64,000 nucleotides of DNA from Acidobacteriota bacterium (GTDB taxonomy: Bacteria > Acidobacteriota > Holophagae > Holophagales > Holophagaceae). The DNA lies in the NCBI GenBank assembly GCA_016192145.1, contig JACPUT010000008.1, positions 124,001 to 188,000 on the forward strand, read 5' to 3'. Positions 35,970-46,923 of the stretch are shown one piece after another. Numbering within the stretch: position 1 is the stretch's first letter; every line of letters begins with the position of its first letter. The notes under the pieces are model-generated. The model did not search any database and was not told the DNA's origin. It saw nothing but the letters and a program-made list of their open reading frames with translations. The translations under genes and the position numbers were made by a program.

Positions 35970-36911
35970 TTAGGTGTTTGTCCTTTCGTCCGAAGGCATC
36001 GCATCCACGTTGCCGCCGCAGAGGATGAGCCCCGCGACGCCCGTCGGTCTCCACCGACCTGACATGAGGGCGGCGAGCCCCGCGCAGGCGCCCGGTTCCA
36101 CCAGCAGTCGCGCCTCCCCCCAGAGCCAGGCCTGTGCAATGAGGAGCTCGGCATCGGAGACGAGCAGGGGCCATCCCACGCGCGTGCGGAGAATGCCGAA
36201 GGGGAGGTCGCCCACGCGGGGTGCGCCGAGGCTGCTGCGGGCGGGGCCCGAAGGCTCGATGGTGACGGGGGTGCCCGCGCGAAAGGCCGCGTCGTAGCAG
36301 GCGCAGGTTTCGGGTTCGATGGCCACCACGGAGGCGGCGCCCTCCAGCGCCAGGGCAAGGCCGGCGGCGAGGCCGCCACCCCCCAGGGCCACGGCCCATT
36401 CCGATGCCTCCGGCGCCTCCTCCCGCAACTCCAATCCAAGGGTGCCCTGACCCTCGAGAACCTCCGCCTGATCATAGGGATGGATCAGGGGAAGGCCTTC
36501 ATGGCGGGCAAAGGCGCGGGCCGATTGGAAGGCCCCGGCCATGGTCGGCTCACCCTGGAGCACGCGGGCCCCGAGTCGGAGCAGGCCTTCGACTTTGGTC
36601 CTGGGGGCGTCGCTGGGAAGGAACACCGTCGCGTGCCGGCCCAGGACCAGGGCGGCGTGGGCCACCCCGAGCCCGTGGTTCCCGCCACTGCAGGCCACCA
36701 CCGCCGGAGCCTCCGTGGCGGCGATGGCATTGAGGGCGCCCCGCACCTTGAAGGATCCCGTGATCTGCAGGCACTCCAGTTTCGCCACCGCGGGCACGGG
36801 GCCCCGGGGCGTGGGCACCCGCAGCCTCAGCAGGGGGGTCCGCCGAAGGTGCGGGCGTACCCGGTCCAGGGCCCCGGCGAAGTCCGGGGCCCACGTCTCA
36901 CCCACGGTCAT
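35970..36911 (-). CDS. ilvA: Threonine/serine dehydratase (PLP), last gene of the ilv operon
   Basis: PLP-dependent fold-type II enzyme, about 313 residues, likely deaminating threonine to 2-oxobutyrate for isoleucine synthesis. The PLP lysine is in GSFKVRG (near 55) and the phosphate loop in GGGGLAAG; the C-terminal ILCGGNVD is typical of the family. It lacks the C-terminal ACT-type regulatory domain of biosynthetic IlvA, resembling catabolic or serine-racemase-like relatives. The ilvE stop lies just 2 nt before the ATG at 36911 (a TTG two codons earlier is an alternative). Its place at the end of an ilv operon supports the IlvA role. Confidence 0.82.
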   Translation of the reverse strand: MTVGETWAPDFAGALDRVRPHLRRTPLLRLRVPTPRGPVPAVAKLECLQITGSFKVRGALNAIAATEAPAVVACSGGNHGLGVAHAALVLGRHATVFLPSDAPRTKVEGLLRLGARVLQGEPTMAGAFQSARAFARHEGLPLIHPYDQAEVLEGQGTLGLELREEAPEASEWAVALGGGGLAAGLALALEGAASVVAIEPETCACYDAAFRAGTPVTIEPSGPARSSLGAPRVGDLPFGILRTRVGWPLLVSDAELLIAQAWLWGEARLLVEPGACAGLAALMSGRWRPTGVAGLILCGGNVDAMPSDERTNT

Positions 36912-36913
36912 GG

Positions 36914-37795
36914 TCAACGCGCCAGCGCGGGCCGGAGCCGGGTGAGCCAGCCTTCCCGCGTGGGATCCCCTCCGCGCACCGCGGCCGCATAGCGGGCCTG
37001 CAAGGCGCGGGTGATGGGATTGGCGCCGAAGGGGTGCTGATCGAGGCGCGCCACGGCGGCCACTTCCGCCGAGGTGCCCGTGAGGAAGACCTCGTCGGCA
37101 TCCAGCACCTCCTTTCGGGTAAGGCCCTTCCGGACCGCCCCGGTGAGGGCGATGACGGAGTCCCGGGTGATGCCGGGCAGGGCATCCGGATGCTCGTTGG
37201 CCGTGACTTTGCCGCCCTTCACGATGAAGAGGTTCTCGCCCGTGGCCTCGACCACGCGCCCCTGCCGGTCCAGGAAGAGGGCTTCGTCATAGCCCAGTCC
37301 CGTGGCTTCGCGTTTGGCGAGGATGCTATTCACGTAGCCGCCGCAGAGTTTCAAGGGCGGCAGGGCATGGCGGCTGTTGCGGCGCCAGGCACTGCTGAGC
37401 AGGGCGACTCCCTTGGCGCCGGCTTCGCCCAGGTGGCTCTTCCAGGGCAGGGCGGCCACGAGCAGGCGGGGCTTGAGGTTGTGGACGTCCAGCCCGAGCC
37501 CCCCCGTTTCGAAGAAGGCCAGGGGGCGCAGATAGGCATCTTCCAGCCCGTTGGCTTCCAGCACCTCCAGGCAGGCCCGTTCCGCCACGGCTGGATCAAA
37601 GGGCAGGGCGATGATGGAGCAGCCCCGGGCCATGCGGTCCAAGTGATCCCGCAGGCGGAAGATGGCGGGGCCCTCCGGGGTCGCGTAGGCGCGGATGCCC
37701 TCGAAGACGCCGGTGCCGTAGTGCAGGCCGTGGGCCAGGGGGCTCACCCCCGCCTGATCCACGGGCAGGAGCTGTCCGTCGAGCCAGACCTTCAT
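36914..37795 (-). CDS. ilvE: Branched-chain amino-acid aminotransferase
   Basis: Class IV PLP aminotransferase, 293 residues, final step of Val/Ile/Leu synthesis. Landmarks: [13 protein letters not shown] near residue 25, the PLP lysine in [22 protein letters not shown] and LTGTSAEV. These match BCATs rather than D-amino-acid aminotransferase or aminodeoxychorismate lyase. The start overlaps the ilvC stop by 4 bp, consistent with translational coupling. Confidence 0.93.
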   Translation of the reverse strand: MKVWLDGQLLPVDQAGVSPLAHGLHYGTGVFEGIRAYATPEGPAIFRLRDHLDRMARGCSIIALPFDPAVAERACLEVLEANGLEDAYLRPLAFFETGGLGLDVHNLKPRLLVAALPWKSHLGEAGAKGVALLSSAWRRNSRHALPPLKLCGGYVNSILAKREATGLGYDEALFLDRQGRVVEATGENLFIVKGGKVTANEHPDALPGITRDSVIALTGAVRKGLTRKEVLDADEVFLTGTSAEVAAVARLDQHPFGANPITRALQARYAAAVRGGDPTREGWLTRLRPALAR

Positions 37796-38817
37796 CGCGG
37801 CGTCCCCTCGAGCAGCGGGGCCTCCACGGGGTTCAGGAAGGGCATCATGGCCCGCAGCTTCCGGCCCACCTGTTCAAGCTGGTGCTCCTGTTCGGCGGCG
37901 CGCTGGCCTTCGAACCAGGCGCGGCCGGTCCGGTTCTCCTGGATCCAGGCGGCGGCGTAGCGGCCGTCCTGGATCTCCTTGAGGATCTCGCGCATCTCCT
38001 CCTTGATGGCGGCGGGCACCACCCGGGGGCCGCCCGTGTAGTCGCCGTACTCCGCGGTGTCGGACACGCTGTAGCGCATGTAGGAGAGGCCGCCCCGGTA
38101 CATCAGGTCCACGATGAGCTTCAGCTCGTGGAGGCACTCGAAGTAGGCGATCTCCGGTTGGTAGCCCGCCTCCACGAGGGTTTCAAAGCCCGCCTTCACG
38201 AGGGCCGCGGCGCCGCCGCAGAGCACGGCCTTCTCGCCGAAGAGATCCGTCTCCGTCTCCTCGGCGAAGGTGGTCTCCAGCACCCCGGCGCGGGTGAGGC
38301 CGATGGCCTTGGCATAGCTGAGGGCCAGATCCAGCGCCTTCCCGGAGGCGTCCTGGTGCACGGCCACGAGACCGGGGACGCCGCCCCCTTCCACGAAGAC
38401 CTCCCGCACGCGGTGGCCGGGGGCCTTGGGGGCCACGAGGCTGACGTCCACCCCCTCGGGCACGGCGATGGTGGCGTAGCGGATGTTGAAGCCGTGGGCG
38501 AACATCAGCGTCTTGCCTGGGGTCAGCGCGGGGCGGATGGCGGACTCATAGAGGGCCGCCTGACCCGTATCCGGCGTGAGGACCATGACGACGTCCGCCC
38601 AGGCGCAGGCTTCTTCGGGCGTGTTCACCGCGAGGCCCGCCGCTTCCGCCTTGGCGCGGCTGCGGCTGGCGGCGGGCAGGCCCACGCGGACTTCCACGCC
38701 GCTGTCCTTGAGGGAGAGGGCGTGCGCGTGGCCCTGGCTGCCGTAGCCGAGCACGGCGACCTTGCAGGCGCGGATGAGGCCGAGGTCGGCGTGGGAATCG
38801 TAGTAGAGGGTGGCCAT
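37792..38817 (-). CDS. ilvC: Ketol-acid reductoisomerase (class I)
   Basis: 341 residues. NADPH-binding loop [13 protein letters not shown] (residues 24-36) with Arg/Ser residues further on ([10 protein letters not shown]), then the knotted C-terminal domain with the Mg ligands in [14 protein letters not shown] and [12 protein letters not shown]. Converts acetolactate and acetohydroxybutyrate to dihydroxy acids. It is preceded by a palindrome and followed directly by ilvE. Confidence 0.96.
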   Translation of the reverse strand: MATLYYDSHADLGLIRACKVAVLGYGSQGHAHALSLKDSGVEVRVGLPAASRSRAKAEAAGLAVNTPEEACAWADVVMVLTPDTGQAALYESAIRPALTPGKTLMFAHGFNIRYATIAVPEGVDVSLVAPKAPGHRVREVFVEGGGVPGLVAVHQDASGKALDLALSYAKAIGLTRAGVLETTFAEETETDLFGEKAVLCGGAAALVKAGFETLVEAGYQPEIAYFECLHELKLIVDLMYRGGLSYMRYSVSDTAEYGDYTGGPRVVPAAIKEEMREILKEIQDGRYAAAWIQENRTGRAWFEGQRAAEQEHQLEQVGRKLRAMMPFLNPVEAPLLEGTPR

Positions 38818-38857
38818 GGGGGCTCCTGAGGGGGGGGTGGGAAGGGCAATGGGAGGG

Positions 38858-38948
38858 GTCCTTGGTCCCTTGTCCTTGGACCTTGGCTGGGCACGGTTGA
38901 TTGATTTGCACGGCCCTAGCTAAGGACCAAGGACCATGGACGAAGGAC
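38858..38948. repeat. Palindrome with tandem-repeat arms (ilvN/ilvC junction)
   Basis: Arms 38858-38882 and 38924-38948 are complementary at 21 of 25 positions around a 41-nt loop. Each arm is made of degenerate 7-9-nt units containing GTCCTTGG or its complement. The right arm ends 2 nt from the ilvN stop; the left begins 41 nt before the ilvC start. No T-run. Confidence 0.72.
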
Positions 38949-38949
38949 T

Positions 38950-39456
38950 TCAGGCGGGGATGCCGAGTGCGAGGGGTTCCGAATTCCGCGCCATGGCCAC
39001 GGCGCCGCTGCGGCCGAGATCCAGGAGGCCGTAGGGTCGGAGCACCTCGATGAAGCGATCCACCTTGGTGCGGTTGCCCGTGCATTCCAGCACGAGGCTG
39101 TCGGCGGCGAGGTCTACCACGCGGGCGCGGAAGACTTCCGCCAGTTGCAGCACGGCGGGCCGCGCAGCGGGGCCGCAGGCGACCCGCGCCAGGCATAGGT
39201 CCCGGGCCAGATCGCCACTCTGGAGGAGGTCGACGCTTTGCACGTTCACGAGCTTCTCCAGGTGGGCCACGACGCGGCGGGCGCCGATCTCCGTCGCCTC
39301 CACCACCAGCGTCATGCGGCTGGCGCCGGGCTCGGAGGCGGGGCTCACGGTGAGGCTTTGGATATTGAAGGCGCGGCGGCGGCAGAGGGCCGCCACGCGA
39401 TCCAGCACGCCGGGCTCGTCATCGAGGAGGGCGAGGATGCAGTGAGATTCGGTCAT
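38950..39456 (-). CDS. ilvN: Acetolactate synthase regulatory (small) subunit
   Basis: 168 residues: an N-terminal ACT domain (about 5-75: CILALLDDEPGVLDRVAALC) binding valine as feedback inhibitor, and a C-terminal ALS-associated domain. Length fits the 160-170-residue IlvH type. It lies after ilvB with a palindrome between them, an order (B then N) typical of bacterial operons. Confidence 0.94.
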   Translation of the reverse strand: MTESHCILALLDDEPGVLDRVAALCRRRAFNIQSLTVSPASEPGASRMTLVVEATEIGARRVVAHLEKLVNVQSVDLLQSGDLARDLCLARVACGPAARPAVLQLAEVFRARVVDLAADSLVLECTGNRTKVDRFIEVLRPYGLLDLGRSGAVAMARNSEPLALGIPA

Positions 39457-39487
39457 GGGGGGGACTCCGGTATGCGGGGAAAGGGCT

Positions 39488-39627
39488 GAACGCGGAGGGC
39501 GCGGAGGGGCGCGGAGAACGCGGAGGAAAAGAGAGAGAAGGAGGAGGAGGTGGAAGAGATGAGCGGCTAACTTATGGGAGATGCCTTTCTCCGCGTTCCT
39601 CCGCGGATCTCCGCGCCCTCTGCGTTC
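39488..39627. repeat. Palindrome with tandem-repeat arms (ilvB/ilvN junction)
   Basis: Left arm 39488-39531 consists of GCGGAG-type 8-9-nt units and ends in GGAAAAG; the right arm 39585-39627 begins CTTTCTC and is its imperfect complement. The loop is 53 nt. The arm ends 7 nt from the ilvB stop and starts 32 nt before the ilvN ATG. Related by units and by loop length to the 45313-45478 element. Confidence 0.82.
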
Positions 39628-39633
39628 GCTTTT

Positions 39634-41352
<1,719 letters not shown>

Positions 41353-41380
41353 GGGGGGCCCCAGTGGAAAGAACGGATGA

Positions 41381-41488
41381 ACCACCAAGACACCAAGACA
41401 CCAAGAAAAGATGAAAACGAGGAGGTAAAGCCTCGCCCATCTCATTTGCCCTCTTTTGCTTTTCTTGGTGTCTTGGTGTCTTGGTGGT
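41381..41488. repeat. 108-bp palindrome with CACCAAG repeat arms (ilvD/ilvB junction)
   Basis: Perfect 30-nt arms (41381-41410 and 41459-41488) made of three 8-nt ACACCAAG-type units plus AAAAG, around a 48-nt loop. The arms are identical to those of 46807-46914. It ends 18 nt from the ilvD stop and starts 29 nt before the ilvB ATG. Confidence 0.92.
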
Positions 41489-41505
41489 GATTCCTTTTGT
41501 ATCGT

Positions 41506-43236
41506 TCATGCCATCACCTCCTGCTTCGCTTCGGAGAACGGCACGCCGGCGCCGGCGCCTTGGCTCGCGCACTGGGCCGCCGCGGCGTAGCGGGCGAGGA
41601 CGCCGCGGCGGACCCTAGGCTGAGGCTCCGACCACTGGCCGCGGCGGCGCTCCAGTTCTTCGGGGGAGACGAGGAGGTCCAGGCGGCGGCTGGGGAGGTC
41701 CAGGAGGATGCTATCCCCTTCCCGGACGTGGGCGATGGGTCCGCCCACGGCGGCCTCGGGGGCCACATGGCCGGCCATGAGGCCCCGGGTGGCGCCGCTG
41801 AAGCGGCCATCTGTGAGGAGGGCCACGCTATCGCCGAGGCCCGCGCCCATGAGGGCGGCGGTGACGGCGAGCATCTCTCGCATGCCGGGGCCGCCCCGGG
41901 GGCCCTCGTAGCGGATGACGAGCACGTCGCCGGGCTGGATGGATCCCGCCTGCACGGCCTCGAAGGCGGCCTCCTCGCAGTCATAGACGCGGGCGGGGCC
42001 CAGGTGGTGGGTGCGGGGCGTGCTGGAGCTCTTCACGACGCAGCCATCGGGGGCGAGGCTGCCTCGCAGGATGGCGAGGCCGCCTTCGGTCTTGATGGGG
42101 CGATCCGTGGGGCGCAGCACTTCCTGGCCGGGCCGCTCCTTCGCGTGGGCGGAGGCCTCGGCGAGGGTCTGGCCCGTGACGGTGAGGGCGCGGCCATCCA
42201 CGCGGCCATCGGCGATGAGGCGATGGAGGAGGAGGGGGCCGCCGCCGGCGGCGTGGAGATCGGGGGCCGTGAAGCGGCCGCTGGGTTTGAGATCCGCCAG
42301 CAGCGGCGTGGTGCGGCTCACGAGGTCGAAGTCCTCCAGCTGGAGGGTGACCCCCGCTTCCCGGGCCAGGGCCATGAGGTGCAGCACGGCGTTGGTGCTG
42401 CCGCCACTGGCGGCCACGGCGGCGATGGCGTTGAGGAAGGCCGTGCGGGTGAGCAAGGTGGAGGGACGGCGTTCCGTGCGGGCGAGGGCCACGGCAAGGC
42501 GCCCCACGCTGCGAGCGGCTTCGGGCTTATCGGGATGGGTGGCCGGGATGCCGTTGAGGCCGGCGGGGCTGAGGCCCAGGGCCTCCAGCACGAGGCTCAT
42601 GGTGTTGGCGGTGAACTGGCCGCCGCAGGCGCCGGCGCCGGGGCAGGCGGCGTCCTCCACGCGGGTGAGCTCGGCCTCGGAGAGCCGGCCCGCCGAACAG
42701 GCGCCCACGGCTTCGAAGACGTCCTGGATGGTGAGGTCCTTACCGTCGCAGTGGCCCGCGTCGGTCGAGCCGCCATAGAGCACGACGCCAGGCAGGTCCA
42801 GGCGCGCGAGGGCCATGGCCACGCCGGGGTTGGTCTTGTCGCAGCCGCTGAGGGCCACGAGGGCATCGAATGGGTAGGCGAGGCCCACCAACTCGATGGA
42901 ATCGGCAATTAATTCGCGGCTCACGAGGGAAGTCCTCATGCCTTCGCTGCCCATGGTGATGCCGTCGGACACGCTGACGGTGTTGAACTCGAAGGGCGTG
43001 CCTCCCGCTTCCCGGATCCCCTCCTTCACGCGATCCGCCAGATCGCGCAGGTGGAAGTTGCAGGGCCCCACCTCGATCCACGTATTGGCGATGCCGATGA
43101 GGGGCTTCGCCAGATCCGCGTCGTCGAGACCCGTGGCCTTGAGCATGGCCCGGGCGGGGGCGCGGTGGGCGCCATCCACGAGGGCAGAGCTCCGCCGCCG
43201 GCCGCTGAGGCCGTTTTGATCACTGGGGGATGTCAT
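41506..43236 (-). CDS. ilvD: Dihydroxy-acid dehydratase
   Basis: 576 residues, iron-sulphur dehydratase making 2-oxo acids of Val/Ile synthesis. Cluster cysteines: the segment LSGCDKTNPG and the PGAGACGGQFTANTM segment; GGSTNAVLHL is the Mg/substrate region. First gene downstream of the ilv attenuator and so its direct target. AGGAA lies 6 nt before the ATG. Confidence 0.95.
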   Translation of the reverse strand: MTSPSDQNGLSGRRRSSALVDGAHRAPARAMLKATGLDDADLAKPLIGIANTWIEVGPCNFHLRDLADRVKEGIREAGGTPFEFNTVSVSDGITMGSEGMRTSLVSRELIADSIELVGLAYPFDALVALSGCDKTNPGVAMALARLDLPGVVLYGGSTDAGHCDGKDLTIQDVFEAVGACSAGRLSEAELTRVEDAACPGAGACGGQFTANTMSLVLEALGLSPAGLNGIPATHPDKPEAARSVGRLAVALARTERRPSTLLTRTAFLNAIAAVAASGGSTNAVLHLMALAREAGVTLQLEDFDLVSRTTPLLADLKPSGRFTAPDLHAAGGGPLLLHRLIADGRVDGRALTVTGQTLAEASAHAKERPGQEVLRPTDRPIKTEGGLAILRGSLAPDGCVVKSSSTPRTHHLGPARVYDCEEAAFEAVQAGSIQPGDVLVIRYEGPRGGPGMREMLAVTAALMGAGLGDSVALLTDGRFSGATRGLMAGHVAPEAAVGGPIAHVREGDSILLDLPSRRLDLLVSPEELERRRGQWSEPQPRVRRGVLARYAAAAQCASQGAGAGVPFSEAKQEVMA

Positions 43237-43256
43237 GGAGGGTTCCTGAAAAGGGA

Positions 43257-43290
43257 AAGGCCCCGCGTCCTGGTGGGAGCGCGGGGCCTT
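43257..43290 (-). terminator. ilv attenuator terminator
   Basis: AAGGCCCCGCG (43257-43267) pairs with CGCGGGGCCTT (43280-43290) around 12 nt. Read on the minus strand it runs into a pyrimidine tract with T-runs (CCTTTCCCTTTTC), 21 nt before ilvD. The alternative pairing is GCGCGGGG of the leader (complement of 43318-43325) with CCCCGCGC in the terminator 5' strand (43279-43286). Confidence 0.8.
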
Positions 43291-43311
43291 CCGGGTGGGA
43301 AGTGGACTCTC

Positions 43312-43473
43312 TTAGGTCCCCGCGCGCGTCCTGGGAATAATGACGATCAGGCTGGGAATGCTGATCGCCACGGGCGCCACGGGTACGAGGAACTCAACGG
43401 CGGAAGGGACGCCATGCGCCGTGCGGCCGACGAAGTCGGCGCGAAGCGCGGAGGTGGAAGTCCCGAAGGCCAT
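43312..43473 (-). CDS. ilv operon leader peptide (attenuation)
   Basis: A 53-residue open frame between leuB and ilvD. Its C-terminal half is dense in branched-chain residues, ending VAISIPSLIVIIPRTRAGT: 12 of the 21 residues from the first Val of that stretch to Ile-Ile are V, I or L. The last codons (CGC GCG GGG ACC TAA) provide the strand for an antiterminator. Ribosome stalling at the Ile/Val codons would free that strand and open ilvD; smooth translation would cover it and let the terminator form. This parallels the known E. coli ilv leader, which also ends in an isoleucine-rich run. No strong Shine-Dalgarno at the ATG (43473), so the exact start is less sure than the 3' part. Confidence 0.8.
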   Translation of the reverse strand: MAFGTSTSALRADFVGRTAHGVPSAVEFLVPVAPVAISIPSLIVIIPRTRAGT

Positions 43474-43506
43474 GCGTGGAGTCTAGGAGTCCGGAAGGCA
43501 AAGTCA

Positions 43507-43534
43507 AATCTAATTTTCAAAAATCGCTTGTTAA
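43507..43534 (-). promoter_or_regulatory. Candidate ilv promoter
   Basis: On the minus strand TTAACA (43529-43534) and TAGATT (43507-43512), spacer 16 nt, in an AT-rich island just after the leuB stop. Start of transcription would be near 43500, about 27 nt before the leader ATG. Confidence 0.45.
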
Positions 43535-43540
43535 AGAATG

Positions 43541-44644
43541 TCAGGGACCCACGACAAGCTCGGGCATGGTGCCGTGCCAGCAGAGTTGATAGCAGCGCTC
43601 GCGGATGCGGTCGCCCAGCTCGGCGGTGCCCACGGTGCGGGAGGCGCCCTTGAGGTCGGGTGTGCCGTAGCCTTCGCCCAGGACCTCCGTGATGGCCTGT
43701 TCCAGGAGGGAAGCCTCGGCTTCGAGCTTCAGGCTGTGGCGCAGCAGCAGGGCGGCGCTGGCAATGGCCCCGATGGGGTTGGCGACGTCCTGCCCCGCCA
43801 GGGAGGGCGCGGACCCGTGGACGGGTTCGTAGAGGCCCACGGGACCCCCAAGGGAGGCGCTGGGGAGGAAGCCCAGGGAACCGCCGAGCACGGCGGCCTC
43901 ATCGCTGAGGATGTCCCCGAAGAGGTTCTCCGTGAGCACGACGTCGAAGTGGGTGGGGTTCGTCACCAGGAGCATGGCCGCGCTATCCACGTACTGATGC
44001 TCCACCTTCACGTCGGGGTAGTCGGCGGCCACGCGATCCACGGTGGCGCGCCATAGGCGGGAGGCCTCCAAGACGTTGGCCTTGTCCACCGAGGTCACGA
44101 GCTTGCGCCGCTGACGGGCGGCCTCGAACGCGACCCGGGTCACGCGCTCCACCTCAGGGGCGGAATAGGCCATGGTGTTCACGCCGCGATCCGCATCCAG
44201 GGAGCGGGGATGGCCGTAGTACAGACCGCCGGCCAGCTCGCGGACGATGAGCAGATCCGTGCCCCGCACGATATGGGACTTCAGTGGACTGGAATCCACC
44301 AATGCTTCGAAGATCGCCACGGGGCGGAGGTTGGCGTAGCAACCCAGGGCCTTGCGCAGTCGCAGCAGCCCCGACTCCGGCCGTTGGTGGGCGGGAAGCT
44401 TGTCCCAGGAGGGACCGCCCACGGCGCCCAGGAGCACGGCACTGGAAGCCATGCAGGCGGCGAGGGTGCTGTCGGGCAGGGGGTCGCCGGACGCCTCGAA
44501 GCCAGCGCCTCCCATGGGGTGGGTCTCGAACACGAAGTCGTGCTGCCGTTCCCGCCCGATGAGTTCCAGACAGGCCACGGCCTCCCGGATCACCTCGGGG
44601 CCGATGCCGTCGCCGGGGAGGACGGTGATGCGATGGGTCGTCAT
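43541..44644 (-). CDS. leuB: 3-Isopropylmalate dehydrogenase
   Basis: 367 residues. NAD- and metal-dependent oxidative decarboxylation of 3-isopropylmalate. Landmarks: [10 protein letters not shown] near the N-terminus, [21 protein letters not shown] (substrate/NAD), [10 protein letters not shown] with the catalytic Lys, and [15 protein letters not shown] with metal-binding Asp residues. Full length. Fourth gene of the leu set, separated from leuD by a palindrome; the ilv leader promoter lies immediately beyond it. Confidence 0.96.
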   Translation of the reverse strand: MTTHRITVLPGDGIGPEVIREAVACLELIGRERQHDFVFETHPMGGAGFEASGDPLPDSTLAACMASSAVLLGAVGGPSWDKLPAHQRPESGLLRLRKALGCYANLRPVAIFEALVDSSPLKSHIVRGTDLLIVRELAGGLYYGHPRSLDADRGVNTMAYSAPEVERVTRVAFEAARQRRKLVTSVDKANVLEASRLWRATVDRVAADYPDVKVEHQYVDSAAMLLVTNPTHFDVVLTENLFGDILSDEAAVLGGSLGFLPSASLGGPVGLYEPVHGSAPSLAGQDVANPIGAIASAALLLRHSLKLEAEASLLEQAITEVLGEGYGTPDLKGASRTVGTAELGDRIRERCYQLCWHGTMPELVVGP

Positions 44645-44670
44645 GGGGCCTCGGAAGCGAAAAACGGAGT

Positions 44671-44759
44671 AACCGCGAATGACGCGAATACACGCGAATT
44701 AAAAACGCAATGCTGGAATGGGCGCATTTCATTCGCGCCCATTCGCGTCATTCGCGGTT
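44671..44759. repeat. Palindrome with CGCGAAT repeat arms (leuD/leuB junction)
   Basis: Arms 44671-44699 and 44731-44759 match at 26 of 29 positions around a 31-nt loop; each has three units of CGCGAAT with a 2-nt spacer. It ends 10 nt from the leuD stop and starts 27 nt before the leuB ATG. Confidence 0.9.
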
Positions 44760-44768
44760 CAAATTTAT

Positions 44769-45287
44769 TCACGCCGCCCCCCCTTTCATGCGGGCCACGA
44801 GGTAGGGCAGCAGTCCGCCCTCTGCGAGGAAGGCCTTGGCGAAATCGCTGAGGGGCACGAAGGTGAAGGTGGCGCCGGTTTCGTGGATGTGGAGGACGCC
44901 CGCTTCAAGGTCCAGCTGGAGGGTCTGGCCATCTTGGACGGCGGCGACGGCTTCGGGGCACTCCAGCACGAGGAACCCGTTGTTCACGGCGTTGCGGAAG
45001 AAGATGCGGGCGTAGCTGGAGGCGATGACGGCCTTCACGCCCGCGCCGCGCAGGGCCCAGATGGCGTGCTCGCGGCTGGAACCGCAGCCGAAGTCCTCGC
45101 CGCCCACGATGAAGTCGCCGGGCTGGACCTTCTTCACGAAGTCCACGTCGATGTCCTCCATGGCGTGCTTCGCCAGTTCCGCCTCCTCATGCACGTTGAG
45201 GTAGCGGGCGGGGATGATCTCGTCCGTGTTGATGTGGGCCCGGGCGTAGACGTGGGCGCGGCCTTGAAGAACGGTGGGCAGGCTCAT
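44769..45287 (-). CDS. leuD: 3-Isopropylmalate dehydratase small subunit
   Basis: 172 residues, swivel domain that with LeuC isomerises 2- to 3-isopropylmalate. The motif [11 protein letters not shown] and [13 protein letters not shown] are diagnostic. The short length (about 170) is like the archaeal-type small subunit and fits the short LeuC encoded upstream. Weak Shine-Dalgarno. Confidence 0.95.
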   Translation of the reverse strand: MSLPTVLQGRAHVYARAHINTDEIIPARYLNVHEEAELAKHAMEDIDVDFVKKVQPGDFIVGGEDFGCGSSREHAIWALRGAGVKAVIASSYARIFFRNAVNNGFLVLECPEAVAAVQDGQTLQLDLEAGVLHIHETGATFTFVPLSDFAKAFLAEGGLLPYLVARMKGGAA

Positions 45288-45312
45288 TTTGTGGGTCCAG
45301 TGTTTTGGGAAT

Positions 45313-45478
45313 GAAAACTACTAACGCGGAGGTGAGCGGAGAGAAGCCGGAGGTGAGCGGAGGAAAAGCGAGAAGGGAAAGAAGGGCAAAAGGTTGGGTC
45401 CGTTGGTTGAACGGGTTTTGTCTTTCTCTGCTCACCTCCGGCTCTTCTCCGCTCACCTCCGCGTTGGTAGTTGCTTTC
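45313..45478. repeat. Long palindrome with GGAGGTGAGC repeat arms (leuC/leuD junction)
   Basis: Arms 45313-45368 and 45422-45478 (56-57 nt) are mostly complementary; each contains two GCGGAGGTGA-type units with spacers. The left arm ends GGAAAAG, the right begins CTTTCTC. The loop is 53 nt, as in the ilvB/ilvN element. It ends 3 nt from the leuC stop and starts 26 nt before the leuD ATG. Confidence 0.9.
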
Positions 45479-45480
45479 CA

Positions 45481-46782
45481 TCACACCCCCCACATCTGCT
45501 GCTCTTCGGCCACAGGCTTGGGCAGGAAGTCGCGGGGATCTGCCAGGGCGCCGGTGATGGCGGTGGCGGCGGCGGTGGCGGGGCTGGCGAGGTAGACCTT
45601 GGAGGTGGGGTGGCCCATGCGGCCCGTGAAGTTGCGGTTGGTGGTGGAGAGGCAGGTCTCGTCGGCGCCGAGCACGCCCATGTGGCCGCCCAGGCAGGCG
45701 CCGCAGGTGGCGGTGGAGATGACGCAGCCGGCCTCGGCGAAGATGTCCATGAGGCCCTCCTTCATGGCCTGCTTCCACACGGTGGTGGTGGCGGGCACGA
45801 CGATGGCGCGGGTGCCGGCGGCGACCTTTTGGCCCTTGAAGACGGAAGCGGCGATGCGGAGGTCCTCGATGCGGCCGTTGGTGCAGCTGCCGATGTAGAC
45901 CTGATCCATCTTTACGGCCTTCGTCTGGGAGATGGGGGTGCCATTGCTGGGCAGGCCGGGCAGGGCCACCATGGGCTCCAGCTCATCCACGCGAAGGGTG
46001 TGGGTCTGGGCGTAGGTGGCATCCTCATCGCTCTCGAAACGGGTCCCCTTCTCGGGGGTGCGCTCCGCCAGGTAGGCCTCCGTGATGGCATCCACGGGGA
46101 AGATGCCGCTCTTGCCGCCGGCCTCGATGGCCATGTTCGTGATGGTGAAGCGGGCCTCCATGCTGAGGTGGGGCAGGGCGCTGCCCCGGTACTCCATGGC
46201 CATGTAGCGGGCCCCATCCACGCCGATGCGGCGGATGATCTCCAGAATGATGTCCTTGCTGAAGACGCCCCGCTGGGGCGCGCCTTCCAGATTGAAGAGG
46301 ATGGACTCGGGCACCCGGAACCACAGCTCGCCCGTGGCGAGGCCCGCCGCGAGATCCGTGCTGCCCACGCCCGAGGCAAAGGTCCCCAGGGCCCCCATGG
46401 TCGTCGTGTGGCTATCGCCGCAGATGATCGTCATGCCGGGGTGCACGTGGCCCTGCTCCGGCGCCAGGGCGTGGCAGATGCCGTGGTTGCCGATCTCGTA
46501 GTAGCGCTCGATGCCCTGCTCCTCCCGCCACTGGCGGAGGGCCTTCGTGAGCTCGGCGCTCTTGATGTCCTTGTTGGGCACGAAGTGGTCCGGCGTCACG
46601 AGGATCTTCGTGGGATCCCACACTTTCGTGATGCCCAGCTTGCGCAGCATCTCCACGGCGGGGGGCGTCGTCACCTCATGGCAGATGACGAGGTCCAGCC
46701 TCGCGTTCACGATTTCGCCGGGGCGCACGGACTCGCGGCCCGAGTGGGCGGCGAGGATCTTTTCGGTGATGGTCATCGGCAT
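45481..46782 (-). CDS. leuC: 3-Isopropylmalate dehydratase large subunit
   Basis: 433 residues, aconitase-family Fe-S enzyme. Cluster cysteines lie in [11 protein letters not shown] and CGACLGGH near the C-terminus; [13 protein letters not shown] and the HFVPNKD region are typical. Shorter than the E. coli LeuC (466), matching the archaeal-type/HACN-related subfamily that pairs with a ~170-residue LeuD. Start ATG 46782 with AAGG upstream; ATG two codons later is an alternative. Confidence 0.95.
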   Translation of the reverse strand: MPMTITEKILAAHSGRESVRPGEIVNARLDLVICHEVTTPPAVEMLRKLGITKVWDPTKILVTPDHFVPNKDIKSAELTKALRQWREEQGIERYYEIGNHGICHALAPEQGHVHPGMTIICGDSHTTTMGALGTFASGVGSTDLAAGLATGELWFRVPESILFNLEGAPQRGVFSKDIILEIIRRIGVDGARYMAMEYRGSALPHLSMEARFTITNMAIEAGGKSGIFPVDAITEAYLAERTPEKGTRFESDEDATYAQTHTLRVDELEPMVALPGLPSNGTPISQTKAVKMDQVYIGSCTNGRIEDLRIAASVFKGQKVAAGTRAIVVPATTTVWKQAMKEGLMDIFAEAGCVISTATCGACLGGHMGVLGADETCLSTTNRNFTGRMGHPTSKVYLASPATAAATAITGALADPRDFLPKPVAEEQQMWGV

Positions 46783-46806
46783 GGGAGCGCCTTAAGAAAC
46801 TGATTC

Positions 46807-46914
46807 ACCACCAAGACACCAAGACACCAAGAAAAGCTGGGTGTGGGTCGTGTGGCTCCGCATCAATGGGTTGAGAAGGTTTTGCTTTTCTTGGTGTCTT
46901 GGTGTCTTGGTGGT
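46807..46914. repeat. 108-bp palindrome with CACCAAG repeat arms (leuA/leuC junction)
   Basis: Arms 46807-46836 and 46885-46914 are perfect complements (30 nt), identical to those at 41381-41488. The loop is again 48 nt and, apart from the final TTTTG, unlike the other loop. It ends 10 nt from the leuA stop and starts 25 nt before the leuC ATG. Confidence 0.92.
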
Positions 46915-46923
46915 TCAAATCTT

